Source: Castanea sativa (lineage: Eukaryota; Streptophyta; Magnoliopsida; Fagales; Fagaceae). From it: a stretch of 64,000 nt of DNA. The notes beneath the pieces are model-generated. The model saw only the letters and a list, made by a program, of their open reading frames with translations, made no database searches and was not told the origin of the DNA. The position numbers and the translations under genes are program-made. Shown piece by piece: positions 45,145 through 57,862 of this stretch. The stretch spans positions 2,820,001 to 2,884,000 of the forward strand of contig NC_134017.1 of NCBI RefSeq assembly GCF_040712315.1. The letters are read 5' to 3'. Within the stretch, counting starts at the first letter, position 1, and each line of letters begins with the position of its first letter.

Positions 45145-45878
45145 TGTGGGGAGTAAAAAGACCCTGATGGGAATGTGGGCCTTTGGGCCATGCTAAGGAA
45201 GGCCGACCTGCTCTTGGGTTTAGAACTTGTTAGTACTACGGGTCGGCCCATATGCCGAGGATCCAAGGATCTAGCCGATGGTGAATTTCCCTTCGGACGG
45301 ACACCGGAGAACTCGGGACTTCATGGTAAAGGTTAGGGAATGACACGGTCAAGACCAATGGTTAAAGAGGGGGAACCCTTGAATGTTAGAGAAATACCAA
45401 AGATAAAGGCTGCCACCTCCATATTAAAGACCCTGCACCTACCACCCTGGCCGCATTAATGGGGAAGTGACACCTGAACAGTGGAAGGGAAACTTCTGGT
45501 TACTATTCAAAGGTACTGAGAAAAGAAATATCTAGGCTAAGGGAGAGTGGGGGCAACACGTGTACAAAGTATCAAAAAGATGAGTATTTAAGAAGAAACC
45601 TAGAACAGGAATGGGGGGCTCCCTTTTTTGTAATCTAAAAAGAAAAAGAAAAAAGAGAAAGAGATAATATAAGAACAGCTCTCGGCTTACGTCCGAGGAG
45701 GTTGATTTACTATACTCCTTGTTGTTTTCAAGTGTTTGCAATCTTTGACTTGTCATTTAATCCTTAGACACTTCTAACCTGGGTTTCAAGCCCACACTCT
45801 ACAAATTCATATTGTTTAAGGCTCATTGGGCCTGAGCCCGTAACGGTTCTTGGGGCCAGGTGCAATTGTGCACTTACA
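45145..45878 (+). repeat. 5' LTR
   Basis: 734 bp. Differs from the 3' LTR by substitutions and several indels, including a 14-bp gap near 45,386 relative to 55,838-55,851. Confidence 0.93.
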
Positions 45879-45879
45879 A

Positions 45880-45897
45880 TTGGCGCCGTCTGTGGGA
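45880..45897 (+). promoter_or_regulatory. Primer-binding site
   Basis: TGGCGCCGTCTGTGGG begins two bases after the 5' LTR, the position and form usual for tRNA-primed plant gypsy elements. I do not assign the tRNA. Confidence 0.75.
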
Positions 45898-45923
45898 AAT
45901 CTAGTCTAGAAGAGGTAGGGATA

Positions 45924-47340
45924 TTATGGCAGGCTTAGGCTCTCACCATGCAGAGTCACAGGGATCACAACCGGAGGACCATTTCGAGCGTCTTGAACAT
46001 CGAAGGGATCGTGAGGAAAGTGTCCACACAGAGTACCCAAGCGCCAGCCATATCATGGGGGTAAGCGCTCCCGGAGGACGATTCTAAAGCCATGCATGAG
46101 ATCAACCGTTTAAAGAGAAAGCTACGCCGCGCCGGACGTAGGCCTTCATCATCCTCACCTAATCCTTCCTCGGAAGAGGATAGGCGAGCACGGCTGGCTC
46201 GAGATCGTGCTCACCTGCCCGCCGCTGTCCTCCGGTGAGGAGGACGACCGCCAGCTCGCGAACGCAAGAATCTTCCTTCTGTGGGCTTAGTGCAACGACG
46301 CTATGAGTAGTGCGTTACACCAACTCTCCAAATCTCCGTTTTCACGGAGGATTGAGAGGGGGAGGCTTCCCAGAGGTTCACCCACCACCTTTACCATCTA
46401 CAATGGCCGGACTGATCCGTGGAGCACGTGAGTCACTTCAACCGAGGATGGCAGTGCACTCTCACAACGAGACTCTCGATGTGTAAAGTCTTCCCTCCAG
46501 CCTTGGGACTCCGTCGCGCGAGATGGTTTAACGGTCTCAAATCGGGGGTCTATGGGCTCATTCGGGAGCTAACTGTGGCATTTCGCTTCGCGGTTCATTA
46601 CGTGTAGCAGAGTCCCTCGGCCATTGACTTGCTGCTATCCATGGCCATGAAGGAAGGGAGACGCCGAAAGCATACTCCGATCGATACCGGGAAATGTTTA
46701 ATGAAATAGATGGTGATTTTGATGAGGTGGCGCTTAATACCTTTAAGGTAGGTCTTCCTACGACCACGACCTAAGAAAGTCTCCGATGAAAAAGCCCGTC
46801 CGCAAGTGTACGCCGCCTTATGGATCGTATTGAGTACAAAAGGGTAGAGGAAGACCAAGAACAGGGAAGGGAAAGGAGAAGGTTATCCCGCAGAGAGAAG
46901 GGATTTGTGCCTGGATGATATCACAACAACAAGCCGAGGAGGGATTACTTTGGGCAATCCGCCGGCAGCACCCAGTCAGAATACTGTGTTCCGAGAACCA
47001 AGCGTACCGCCTACTAGAGAAAGTTCGTAAAGAGCCCTTCTTCGATGGCCCTGAAGAAATGGCAGGGGACCCCGCGAAAAGAAATCAAAACCTCTTTTGT
47101 CAGCACCATCAGATGTGAGCCACACTACCGAGAACTATCGACCCGTGGAACCATCTCGGGAGCAAATTTTGTCGCTGAGGGAAAGTTAAAGCATTACTTG
47201 TGTCACCCACCGAGTGCCGTCACCAAGTTGGCTCAAACAATCAGAGGAACAATTCATCTCGGCCAGCATTGGGAACAATTAATGTTATCTTCGCTGCACC
47301 TGGTAGGACCGGCTCAAGTCCCACTAGGGTGATGGCGGTT
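45924..47340 (+). pseudogene. gag remnant of the gypsy element
   Basis: Fragments in shifting frames: MAGLGSHHAESQGSQP at 45,924, TIYNGRTDPW near 46,395, YREMFNEIDGDFDEVALNTF near 46,690 (typical retrotransposon gag), and RLMDRIEYKRVEEDQEQG near 46,815. A zinc-knuckle region is not clear. Multiple frameshifts and stops; no intact protein. Confidence 0.75.
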
Positions 47341-47740
47341 TCCCATCCTCAGGCCGAGGATATGGGTAGCAGGCCGAAGAGGTTGAAGGGCACTTTGCCC
47401 GTCTTAGGTTTCTCCGAGGAGGATAAGGTAGGGACTATCCAGCCCCATGACGATGCTCTTGTGGTCATCCTCAGGATAGGGAACTATGATGTGAGAAGGG
47501 TGATGATAGATCAGGGCAGTGGTGCAGATATCATGTACCCTAATCTATTTAAAGGGCTAAGATTGGAATTGGAAGATCTAACTCCTTACGACTCGTCGCT
47601 TATAAGTTTCGAAGGGAGAGCCGTTGTGCCGAAGGGACAGATCCGTTTACCCGTTCAATCCGGCTCGGAAACGGTTGAGGTGGATTTCATTGTGGTTGAC
47701 GCGTACTCTCCATATACAGCCATCCTCGCTGTGCCCCGCC
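47330..47740 (+). pseudogene. Retropepsin (protease) domain of the gypsy element
   Basis: Aspartic protease motif VMIDQGSGADIMY near 47,500 (D-Q/T-G-S type), followed by LISFEGRAVVPKGQI. The frame is lost shortly after YTAILA near 47,730. Confidence 0.85.
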
Positions 47741-47940
47741 GCACGCGTCGGGGTCGTCTCCTTTACCTTGCACGCTAAAGTCAAATTCCCTCGGGGAATG
47801 TGTTGAGGAAATCCTCGGCTAACAATCGGTAGCCGGGCAAAGGTATATCGGCCGCGGTACTACATCGACGAGAAGTCAAGTCTTCGGCTTTAATAACCAA
47901 AGACTTATAGCAGCTTAACTGGCCTCCCGATTCATCTGGA

Positions 47941-49300
47941 ATGGTGACAGGAGATGAGACACATTGCGAGGAGTTAGAGAAGTTTCCAGTAGCCGATGAT
48001 CCAGAGAGATTCTTCCAAGTCGGTGTACTTTTGCCACACCAAGAGAAGATGGAATTGTTAGAATTCTTGAAGGACAATGTTGATGTTTTTGCTTGGGATC
48101 CTTATGAAGCTCCAGGCCTGGATCCGGGCTTCATTTGTCATTGCTTAAATGTCAACCCGGCCTATTGTTCGAGGAGGCGCCCACCTCGGCGATCTTCTAG
48201 AGAACATTCGAGGCCGAAGGAAGAGGTTCTTAAACTCAAAAGGGCGGGGGCTATCAAAGAAGTTTTCTACCCCGAATGGTTGGCTCATACTGTTGTTGTT
48301 AAAAAGAAAAATGGAACGTGGAGATTATGTGTGGACTTCACTGATCTGAACAAGGCCTGTCCTAAAGATTCGTTCCCAATGCCACGTATTGATCAACTGG
48401 TGGATGCCACTGTCGGACATCCTCGGATGAGTTTTTTGGACGCCTTCCAGAGGGTTACCACCAGATCTCCCTCGGCATTAAAGGATCAGAGAAGACCGCC
48501 TTCATTACACCACGGGGAATTATTATTATAAGGTCATGCCATTCGGCTTGAAGAATGCTGGGGCTACCTATCAAAGGATGATGACCAGAATGTTCGAACA
48601 GCAAATGGGGAAAACCATTGAAGTATATGTCGACAATATGGTGGTGAAAAGCAAAACAATACCCTCACACGTGAAAGATTTGGCCGACACTTTTCAGATA
48701 CTGAGAAAGTACAAGTTGTGCCTCAACGCCTCAAAGTGCTCTTTCGGCGTGGGGTCTGGAAAGTTCTTGGGATACATGATTACTAATAAAGGCATAGAGG
48801 TAAATTCGGTGCAGGTCAGGGCTATTCAGGACTTGCAGCCTCCTCGGAACCCAAAAGAAATTCAAAAGTTAACGAGAATGATTGCCGCCTTGAATAGGTT
48901 CATATCTCGGTCAGCTGACCGGTGTCATCCTTTCTTCCAACTGTTGAATAAGTGGAAAGGGTTTCAATGGACCGAGGACTGCGAGTTAGCTTTTCAATGT
49001 ACTCGAAGCAATATCTTTCTCGGCCACCCATTCGTCTCGTCCGAGGCACATGAGATTTTGTTTGCTTATCCGGGCAAGGCCGGGTCCACGCTGGTCACTT
49101 GGTCCTCAGATAAGAGATGATAACGGGGTGCAAATACCGGTATATTACGTTAGTAAGTCTTTAGGTGATGCCGAGGTGCGTTATCAACCCTTTGAGAAAG
49201 CGCTCCTGGCCGTGGTTCATGCCACGCGAAAGCTTCCCCATTATTTTCAATCCCACACAGTGGTTGTTTTGACCCAATTGCCCCTCACAAGGCGCGTCGC
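47941..49300 (+). pseudogene. Reverse transcriptase and RNase H of the gypsy element
   Basis: RT motifs: VVVKKKNGTWRLCVDFTDLN (48,295-48,350), KACPKDSFPMPRIDQLVD, then after a frame change at about 48,450 MPFGLKNAGATYQRMM (48,536) and VYVDNMVVKSK (48,628). The catalytic YVDD is YVDN, losing one metal-ligand Asp. The connection and RNase H begin near 48,960 (WTEDCELAFQ) and continue in another frame as VYYVSKSLGDAEVRYQPFEK (49,140-49,200). Non-functional as it stands. Confidence 0.9.
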
Positions 49301-49383
49301 GTAGCGCCGACTACTCAGGAAGGATAGCAAAGTGGGGGACCATCCTGGGGGCTTTTGATGTTAAATACAAGTCTCGCACCTCG

Positions 49384-49923
49384 GTGAAGGGCCAGGTCCT
49401 CGCTGACTTGGTGGCGGAATTTGCCGAGCCATTACTGGAAGAAACTCTAAAGGAGGCCCACATGGGTGAAAAATCAGTTGGTATGATCACAACTGCGGTA
49501 TCTCCGATTTGGGAAATGTATGTGGATGGGGCAGCCAATCAGAGAGGGTCAGGTGTTGGACTTGTCCTGACGTCCCCCGAGGGAATTGTTTTCGAAAAGT
49601 CTTTGAGATTGGCATTCTCGGCCACTAATAATGAGGCCGAATACAAAGCGGTCTTGGTAGGCATGAAAATGGTGCAAAGAATGGGTGGAAAGGAAATCCA
49701 TGTCTTCTCGGACTCTCAACTGGTGGTCGGCCAGGTCACGGGGACCATGGAGGCTAGAGATCCAAGGATGCAGGAATATTTGGCCCGCATCAAGCGCCAA
49801 AGAACCGAATTTGACTCCTTCGCCTTAACTCATATCTCTCGGAGCGGGAAACACCCATGCAGACCCTTAGCCACGCCGGCAACGTCCTCGGCTCAAAGTT
49901 TACCTAGGGTTATCCTCGTCTGA
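49384..49923 (+). pseudogene. Second (archaeal-type) RNase H of the gypsy element
   Basis: WEMYVDGAANQRGSGVGLVL (first Asp), SATNNEAEYKAVLVGM (Glu) and VFSDSQLVVGQVTG (Asp) are the motifs of the additional RNase H typical of the Tat group. The frame is open over the domain and breaks near 49,850 before the integrase. Confidence 0.9.
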
Positions 49924-50129
49924 GGATTTGCTAGAACCCTCTCTTGTCATTGCCAATGCGCCTCGCATCCATCTAATAAGGCCCGACCTAGTTGGATCGA
50001 ATCTTGGCCATATCTTTTCTTAGGAACGATGTCCTTCCCGAGGACAAATCCGCGTATAAGATACGCCGAAGGCGCCACGTTTCGGTTGTCCGAGGACCGT
50101 ACAAACGATCCTTTTTCAGACCGTACTTG

Positions 50130-51170
50130 TCGTGTGTACACCCCGACTCAACGAAGGGCTTCTAGAAGAACTGCATGAAGCGGATTTGTGGCACCACACT
50201 CGGGGAAGATCCTTAGCCCATGCAGCTCGACTCGTGTTATTGGTGGCCTAATATGCAAAGAGAGGCTCAAGACTATGCCAGAAATGTGATCGTTGTCGAG
50301 GTTCGCCCCTAATATTCATTAACCTCGGAGGAGTTCTTAACCCCTTTCCACCTCTGCCCTTCGCACAGTGGGGACTAGACATAGTTTGGCCATTTTCGAG
50401 GGCAACAGTGTAACAAAAGATGGCTTCGTGGGAATGACTATTTCACTAAATGGGTTGAGGCCGAGCCCTTAGCGAATATTAGAGATGTTGACTCCAAGAA
50501 GTTTGTCCGGAAAAACATCGTCACTAGATTCGGTATACCACACACACTCATCTCGTACAATGGTGTTCGGCTCGACAAGAAGGCTTTTAGGAAGTATCAG
50601 TGGTGACATGGGTATCATAAATAGATATTCCACCACAACCTTATCCTCGAGGAAATGGGCAAGCCGAGGCCGTTAACAAGGTCATTGTCATGGTGAAGAA
50701 AAGGTTGGATGATGCGAAAGGCAAAATGGGCAAGAGTTCCCTCATGTTCTGGCGGACGTATCGGACCACGCCACGCAGTCCACCGGAGAAACGCCATTCT
50801 CTATGACTTATGGAGCCGAGGCGGTGATACCTCCGGAATCCGGTTTTCCCACCCTAAAGACGAGCTTTTTTAATCCAGAGAATAACGCGGACTCCCGGAG
50901 AAAGGCCTAGATTTGCTTGAGGAACGCGCGAGGCATGATGGTCCAAATGGCTTATTATCAACAGAAGCTAAAACGGGATATGATGCCCACGTGAGGGAAG
51001 GCCACTTGCACCGGTGATCTCGTACTAAGAAAAGTTGTGGGCACCTCTAAGAACCCGCCTGGGGTAAGCTAGGACCCAACCGGGAAGGCCCCTATCGCAT
51101 TGTTTCAAGAGCCGGCATAGGGTCATATCGGCTAGGCTGGATGAAAAAATTGTACCACGCCCATGGAATG
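50130..51170 (+). pseudogene. Integrase remnant of the gypsy element
   Basis: Fragments: LLEELHEADLWHHTRGRSLA region near 50,160 (zinc-binding part), YFTKWVEAEPLANIRDVDSK near 50,440, and FGIPHTLISYNG near 50,530 (second catalytic Asp is Tyr here), then MTYGAEAVIPPESGF-like sequence near 50,800. Several frameshifts and stops. Confidence 0.85.
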
Positions 51171-51234
51171 TAAACAATCGAGAAGGTATTATTATTAATA
51201 AAATGTGCTTTTGTCTGAACATTTTAAAGTTATG

Positions 51235-52240
51235 AGTATCTCTCGACATTTGAAGCTATTGTTCTTAAGAATCAAACAAACTTGGTTAAATGTAGTCCTC
51301 TGACCACAAACCTTGTGGAAATTGATGTCTTGTCATTTGTTAAACGAACCTTAGTTATGGCGGGTCCTCGGACCTCCTACTTTGGGAAAATTAACATTTG
51401 AAGCTACTATCTTTAAGAATCAAACGAAACTTGGTTAAGTGTAGTCCTCCCACCACAAGCTTTGTGGAAATTGATGTCTTGTCATTTGTTAAACGTAACC
51501 TTAGTTATGCCGGGTCCTCGGACCTCCTACTTTGGGAAAATTAACATTTGAAGCTACTATCTTTAAGAATCAAACAGAAACTTGGTTAAGTGTAGTCCTC
51601 GGACCACAAACCTTGTGGAAATTGATGTCTTGTCATTTGTTAAACAGAACCTTAGTTATGTCGGGTCATCGGACCTCCTACTTTGGGAAAATTAACATTT
51701 GAAGCTACTATCTTTAAGAATCAAACAGAAACTTGGTTAAGTGTAGTCATCGGACCACAAACCTTGTGAAAATTGATGTCTTGTCATTTGTTAAACAGAA
51801 CCTTAGTTATGCCGGGTCCTCGGACCTCCTACTTTGGGAAAATTAACATTTGAAGCTACTATCTTTAAGAATCAAACAGAAACTTGGTTAAGTGTAGTCC
51901 TCGGACCACAAACCTTGTGGAAATTGATGTCTTGTCATTTGTTAAACAGAACCTTAGTTATGCCGGGTCCTCGGACCTCCTACTTTGGAAAAATTAACAT
52001 TTGAAGCTACTATCTTTAAGAATCAAATAGAAACTTGGTTGAGTGCAGTCCTCGGACCACAAACCTTGTGGAAATTGATATCTTGTCATTTGTTAGACAA
52101 AACCTCAGTTATGCCGGGTCCTCGGACCTCCTTCTTTGGGGAATTTAACGTTTGAAGTTATAACTATCAGTAATCAAACAGGAACTTGTCCAAGTACAGT
52201 CCTCGGATCACAAATCTTGTTGGTGTCCTTGCCCTTATCA
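51235..52240 (+). repeat. Tandem array, ~151-bp unit, 6-7 copies, inside the gypsy element
   Basis: The unit (ttaacatttgaagctacta, caaacagaaacttggttaag, cctcggaccacaaacctt, gatgtcttgtcatttgtta, ttatgccgggtcctcggacc) restarts at about 51,391, 51,541, 51,692, 51,842 and 51,994, with diverged units at both edges. Such arrays between integrase and the 3' LTR are known from Tat-type elements. Confidence 0.93.
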
Positions 52241-52584
52241 CACATGTGAGGGAAATTCTTACTTCTCCATTTGTTAAAATCGGATCTTAAATTCTTCATT
52301 CTTGAGTGTCAAATCCGTTCGGATTATAAAAGTTTGATCTTTATGTAAGTTATTTGCACTGTGACATTCTTTAATATCTAAAGTTATATGATAATTTTTG
52401 AAGTCATGATGGTTTGCATGGTGGAGTGACATTCCCTGTAACTACTTGTTATTACGAACTTTCATGGCAAACACAAAGAAAATAAAGTAAAGCAAAGGCA
52501 ACAATAATGAAGGCCGAATAAAATGTTTTTCATTAAGCGTATACAAAGAAGGGGAATACAAAAGTTCCTAGACTAGGCCCTAAG

Positions 52585-55512
52585 CTAGGGAAGGGGAGCT
52601 TGATGGGAGCTGCTGCCACTCGCACTCTTCAATTCCATTTCGAAGGTTGATAAAGCTTGTTTTCCTTCGTCCATTGAAGGCATGAGGGGCTCCATGCTTG
52701 GGGTTTCCTCCTTCTCGGCACCATCACGCTTGTCCTCCTCTTTATGGGAACCTTCAGGTTCTGTAGGAGTAGGAACAAGCTCTTGTACCACTGGAGGAAG
52801 AGCAGGAGAGGTAGGGACAGGAGGGTCTTCAATTTCTTGAATGTCTAAGGGAAGCCAAATATTTTCGGGCTTCCTCAGTTCGGAACTTGAGGAACCCCTC
52901 GCCATATTCATAGCCTCCCTCGTACTTGCCGACGCATTCACGGCACAAGGCCGCGAAAGCTTCTGTCAGCTCCTCTTGGGTTTTGATGACCCCCTCCTGA
53001 TAACTGGCCTTCTTTGCGGCCTCCATAGCGTGCTTATGGGCATGAGCTTCCTCTTTTGCCAGCGCAAGCTCCTTTTCAAGATTGGAGCGTGCCTATTGGA
53101 TTTGGGCAAGCTCGTCCTCCTTTTGACGGAGGAGCTTACGCTGCGCCTCCACTTGACTCCCCATTGTCTTCAAGCTGGCCTTGTCACCGTCTCTCTCTCT
53201 CTTCAGACGCCACTGTGAAGCGAGCCTTCCTTTCTCTGCCGTGTCTGGCCCTGCAGACTTTTCTCGCTTCTTGTCTCAACTCGCTCCATCCCAAAGATGC
53301 TTTCGAGAATCCTCCACGAATTTCTCGGCCGCAAAAACTTCTTGGATGGACCGCAAAAAGGTTAAGAAGGTTAAATGCAACGAAATGTTTATAAATAAAT
53401 GTAGAAAACAAAAGTGTCATTGGAGCTTACCAGAGCTAAACCCCTTTTCAACGAGAGGAACAGCCTGTGGATGACCCATCTTCTCCAAAGACTCCATGTC
53501 CTCTTGGGGCAGCAGAAGAGAACGCTCCAGACACCTCGGCTAAGTGGTGGGCGTGGCCTTGTTGCACGGCTCGATGCCGGAGTGGCAGGGAATGGGGCGC
53601 CGTCCGGTCCCGCCTCAAATCGAGGAGACCAGCACCGGCACTCGTCGCACCTCAGCCCACTTCTCTCGATCTCCCCACTCTCAACCGAGCGGCGCGCCCT
53701 TTGCCTTTGTCCGGCTTCGCCGCCGGGGCCGGCGGCGGTTGTCGTTTTATTTTCTTTGCCTTCTCCCCCCCCCCACCTCGGCGTCAACTTTAATCTTCTT
53801 ATAAGAAACATATGTGGGAGGCTTAGTGACTGCAGGAGGAGGATGAGGTGGTGGCAGGGTAGGAGGACCTTAGGACCCTCTCGCACCCTTCTTTGCCAAC
53901 CGGGCACCTCTGTCGGACATGAGATCCTTAAGCGTGTCCATTTCTTCTTTGACTGATCTATCGTCTGGACGCGCTATCACTAGACCTGCAATCCCTGAGG
54001 CCTCGGCTTCTTCTTCTTCCTCCTCGTCGGAGAGGATAACAAATGGGTTTTTGCGAGGTCGTGGAGAGCCCTCGAACTGAAATTGTTCTATCTCCTCGTC
54101 CAAAGTGTTGGAAGAGGACACTCGCTCCTCCGGGATGGCAATGCCCTGAGAATGTACGGCGAGAGGAATTGCCGCTATGGGCTGGTTGTACAAGACGATG
54201 TGAGGGGCGTCAGGGAGATCGCGGTCGTCCAAAAATTTGGGCCGGGCTACGTTTATCTTCCTTCACCTTCGGTCACCTGCGACTATGGCGTTTTCTATCT
54301 CCTGGAAGTCCGAAGAGATGGGAGTGTACCCCAGAATCAGATGAGCAACTCTAAGTTGTAAGTCCTCGCTGACAAACACCTCGGAGCGAAGCACTCGGTT
54401 TAGATCGGCAACGCTGCAGTGGCTCAAGCGTGGACGCACGTGTTGCTTATCTACAAAGAAAGACGTGAAAGTGAACGACATGGTTAGATTCACACAGCAA
54501 GTGATAAAGTTAAACAAATATAAATACATGTTAGTGTGCATGTTTGTGAGTATTAAGGGAAGTTATGAGATGGGGAGGTTAATCCTAAGGTGTCGCACCT
54601 GGATCTCCCCACTCAACTGGGCAGTGGAGGGCCGTCGTGCCGCTTCCTAGAGACGATCAGTAGTCGTCCTTCATGCCTTTGTTGGATTCGCGCATGACAG
54701 GATTAGCCTAACGAAACTGGAGCGAGAATTATTGTAGTAACCTAAATTGTAAATTTTTTGGGACTCGTACATAAAGACGACGTCGTGCCTGGTGTGGTTT
54801 AGACCCATTTGCTCGTTTAGAGCATCGACACTACCCAAAACTCTAAAAACGTTTGGGAGGCACTGATCGGGACACAACCGGTGGTTGCGAAGGTACTCCC
54901 TAGTCACAGGCTTCATTGGAAGGGTCATCCCACCCTCTATAAAGGCTATCATTGGGATGATAACCTCTCCCTCTTTTCTAGAACCGGCCACGGCTTCCGC
55001 CGGGCAATATTTTAAACCTACATCGCCGGGAATGTTATACTTGGCTCTGAAGCCTTCCATCCCAGTGGCGGTATCAACTAGACACTTGAACCTACCCATC
55101 AGAAAAGAACGAAAGGCTAAACTCTAAAGGGGAGAATATCTACGAGGACAGCCAAGGACTATATCCGAGGAGAAAAGGTTAAGAATAGAGAGAGCAAGAA
55201 CTTACAAAGTTGAAGGTGTGCAAATTTCCACGCAGTAAAGTATGATTGCCGATGTTTTGATGGGATTAGCCTCTGGGAATCAAATGAAGGCGCAGCTTCC
55301 CGAAGCGTCACGATGTGCGGAAAAGCGGCCTCGAAATTATATTCGTCCCGCCCAAATTTTCGTGGAGTAACGAGGACCGGTGGATACCCATCTCGCCGTT
55401 GAACGTGGGGGACAATGTGTAGCTTTACAAGAATAAATGCGCGCGTTTTTGAAAATAAAACCGCCAAGTGGCATCTTCTGGGACGCGAAACGATTTCCAC
55501 ACGTGCAATCAT
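52585..55512 (-). pseudogene. Antisense ORF region of the gypsy element
   Basis: Open minus-strand segments at 55,512-55,159, 55,099-54,671, 54,541-54,263, 54,232-53,870, 53,026-52,829 and 52,941-52,585 look like exons of one antisense gene. One (FIEGGMTLPMKPVTREYL, then LPNVFRVLGSVDALNEQMGL) resembles the plant putative gypsy-type transposon domain (Transposase_28-like), by my recollection. Later parts are acidic (SDEEEEEEAEASG), then coiled-coil-like and Pro/Glu-rich. A possible GTAAGT donor lies near 55,206. Breaks between segments may be introns or decay. Tat elements with antisense ORFs of unknown role are known. Confidence 0.65.
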
Positions 55513-55598
55513 TCACAAAGTGTGTGGAGTAAGTCCTCTTCAGATCAAAACCCTATTTTTCTCCTCGGACGTTGAAAATTAGAGTTTTGAGGGGCTAT

Positions 55599-56346
55599 TG
55601 TGGGGAGTAAAAAGACCCTGATGGGAATGTGGGCCTTTGGGCCATGCTAAGGAAGGCCGACTGCTCTTGGGTTTAGAACTTGTTAGTACTACGGGGTCGG
55701 CCCATACGCCGAGGATCCGAGGATCTAGCCGAGGGTGAATTTCCCTTTGACGGGACACTTGGAGAACCGGACTTCATGGTAAAGGTTAGGGAATGACACG
55801 GTCAAGACCAATGGTTAAAGAGGGGAACCCTTGAATGTCCTAAGCACCGATGTTAGAGAAATACCAAAGATAAAGGCTGCCACCTCCACATTAAAGACCC
55901 CGCACCTACCACCCCGGCCGCATTAATGGGGAAGTGACACTCAACAAAGGGAAGGGAAACTTCTGGTTACTATTCAAAGGTACTGAGAAAAGAAATATCT
56001 AGACTAAGGGGGAATGGGGGCAACACGTGTACAAAGTATCAAAAATAGGAGTATTTAAGAAGAAACCTAGAACAGGAATGGGGGGCTCCCTTTTTTGTAA
56101 TCTAAAAAGAAAAAGAAAAAAAGAGAAAGAGATAATATAAGAACAGCTCTCGACTTACGCCCGAGGAGGTTGATTTACAATATTCCTTGTTGTTTTCAAG
56201 TGTTTGCAATCTTTGACTTGTCATTTAATCCTTAGACACTTCTAACTTGGGTTTCAAGCCCACACTCTACAAATTCATATTGTTTAAGGCTCATTGGGCC
56301 TGAGCCCGTAACTGTTCTTGGGGCCAGGTGCAATTGTGCACTTACA
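55599..56346 (+). repeat. 3' LTR
   Basis: 748 bp, ends TGCACTTACA; see 5' LTR for differences. Confidence 0.93.
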
Positions 56347-56351
56347 TATTT

Positions 56352-57862
56352 AATGTTTTAGAAAACGTTTTTCACTAATCAAAAGCATCAAACATTTTCT
56401 TTCTCAAAGAAAAAAAACCCTAAAACATTTTCTTCTTATTTTTCATTGTTGGACTTACCTTTTTTTACGGCACCAAACACTAGAAAATACCGTCATAACA
56501 AATGAAATGTTAATTAATCTTGTAGTCTGATCCCATTTGTTGTGACTTATGACATTCAATCCCAAGTATTACCAACATTTTCTTAATTTTCTCCCTATCT
56601 CAATAATAATGATGCAACTAGAATTTGAAACAAACTTCAAAGCAAAGTCATTAGATGACTCATAGCTTTCTTCATATAGTCTCATAAGATCTCATTGATC
56701 TTTAGAATTTGACATAAATTTTCCATTTACTATATGTGTTGGGACCACAATTTGATTCTCTACAACCACTCTAAAAACAGGCCTGCGTGGTATGATGTTG
56801 AAGGTCATAAAAGATTTAAGTGTGTCTTCTTCATTATTAATTGGTTTTAAGGTGGAATGACACAATTCACGATCTGATAATATGAATTCAATTAATTTTA
56901 GTACTATTTTTATGAGAAGTAAAGAATGCTATAAAAAAAAAAAAAGTTTTTTTCTTTCTTTCTCATAAAATTGCTTCAAATATATATATATTTCTTAAAC
57001 TGCCCACATGCATCCATTAACTTTTACCTTTTCCTTTAACATCTCTCTCTCTCTCTCTCTGCGCGTGTGTGATAAATGTCAACCTTTATTGAAGAAACAT
57101 CCAAAATGCTAAGGCCTAAAGGCCCTACCCATCTTTGAGCTCAAGGAAGATGGTGATGAATTGGTGATAGCTCCCGAAGGTGGGAGAATACAGCAGCCCT
57201 GTGACCAAACAGTGAACGGTGGCTTTAGTGGCTTCTCTAAAATCAGAAGAAAAGTTTCAAAAATATTTATGGCTAATTTGTTTAGAGATAGATAGATGGT
57301 GACGTCCGGTTTAGTACAATAACAAATATCTTCCACTAAAAGTGAAGTGGTGGATTCGAGTCAAAGAATTAGTCTTTTTAAAAAATTAGGAGCAAGATTG
57401 TTTATCATGACCTCTTCCAAACCCTACAAAAATAAAAGTTTTGTGCACTAAATATGACCTTTAGGTAGACATGAGAGAAGTGGAATTTGCACACAAATGT
57501 AAGGCTAGACAAAAAATAATATTACAACTAGAGTGCCACTTAAACCCCAATATTTATGGCTAATTGTAGTTGGCTATTGATTAATAAACTTTCTAGATAA
57601 CAAATACACAACATAAGTACAAATCAGAAATGAAATTTCAAAATCTTCAGAAATCAGATCCACTTAATAAATGAAATTTACAAATTCTCCTCTTCTTGGG
57701 CCATACTTACTAATCTAAAAAAAAATATATGAATAAATTCTAAAATAATTAAACCCAAAAAAAAAGTACAGAAGAGCTGACAAGAATAGTTAGGATTTTA
57801 ACTTGTGAAGGCATCAGAGGGAGGTGTAACCTAAGTCATAGAAGATGGTGATCAGTTGGTAA
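56352..57862. other. Intergenic DNA
   Basis: No gene recognised. (CT)n at about 57,043-57,062. A minus-strand stretch at 57,109-57,336 shows weak coding character but no family I know. The segment 57,785-57,862 is probably the 3' UTR of the JAZ fragment. Confidence 0.4.

Larger units (their letters stand above)
45145..56346 (+). mobile_element. Ty3/gypsy LTR retrotransposon, Tat-type, decayed
   Basis: LTRs at 45,145-45,878 and 55,599-56,346 start TGTGGGGAG and end GTGCACTTACA. Directly after the left LTR is a tRNA-complementary primer site (TGGCGCCGTCTGTGGG). Before the right LTR is a purine tract (ttttgaggggctat). Flanks TATGT and TATTT are a 4-of-5 match for a target duplication. Internal order gag, protease, RT, RNase H, second RNase H, integrase is gypsy-like. 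The second RNase H, tandem repeats and an antisense ORF place it in the Tat group. Coding regions are broken by many small indels and stops. Confidence 0.93.

Noticed and set aside
51235..52240. Regular repeats resembling a CRISPR array
   Set aside because: The units are contiguous with no unique spacers, in a plant retrotransposon; it is a tandem satellite-like array.
53414..53956. Long plus-strand ORFs at 53.0-54.4 kb
   Set aside because: They are complementary to the better-supported antisense gene of the gypsy element, with low-complexity composition and no motif.
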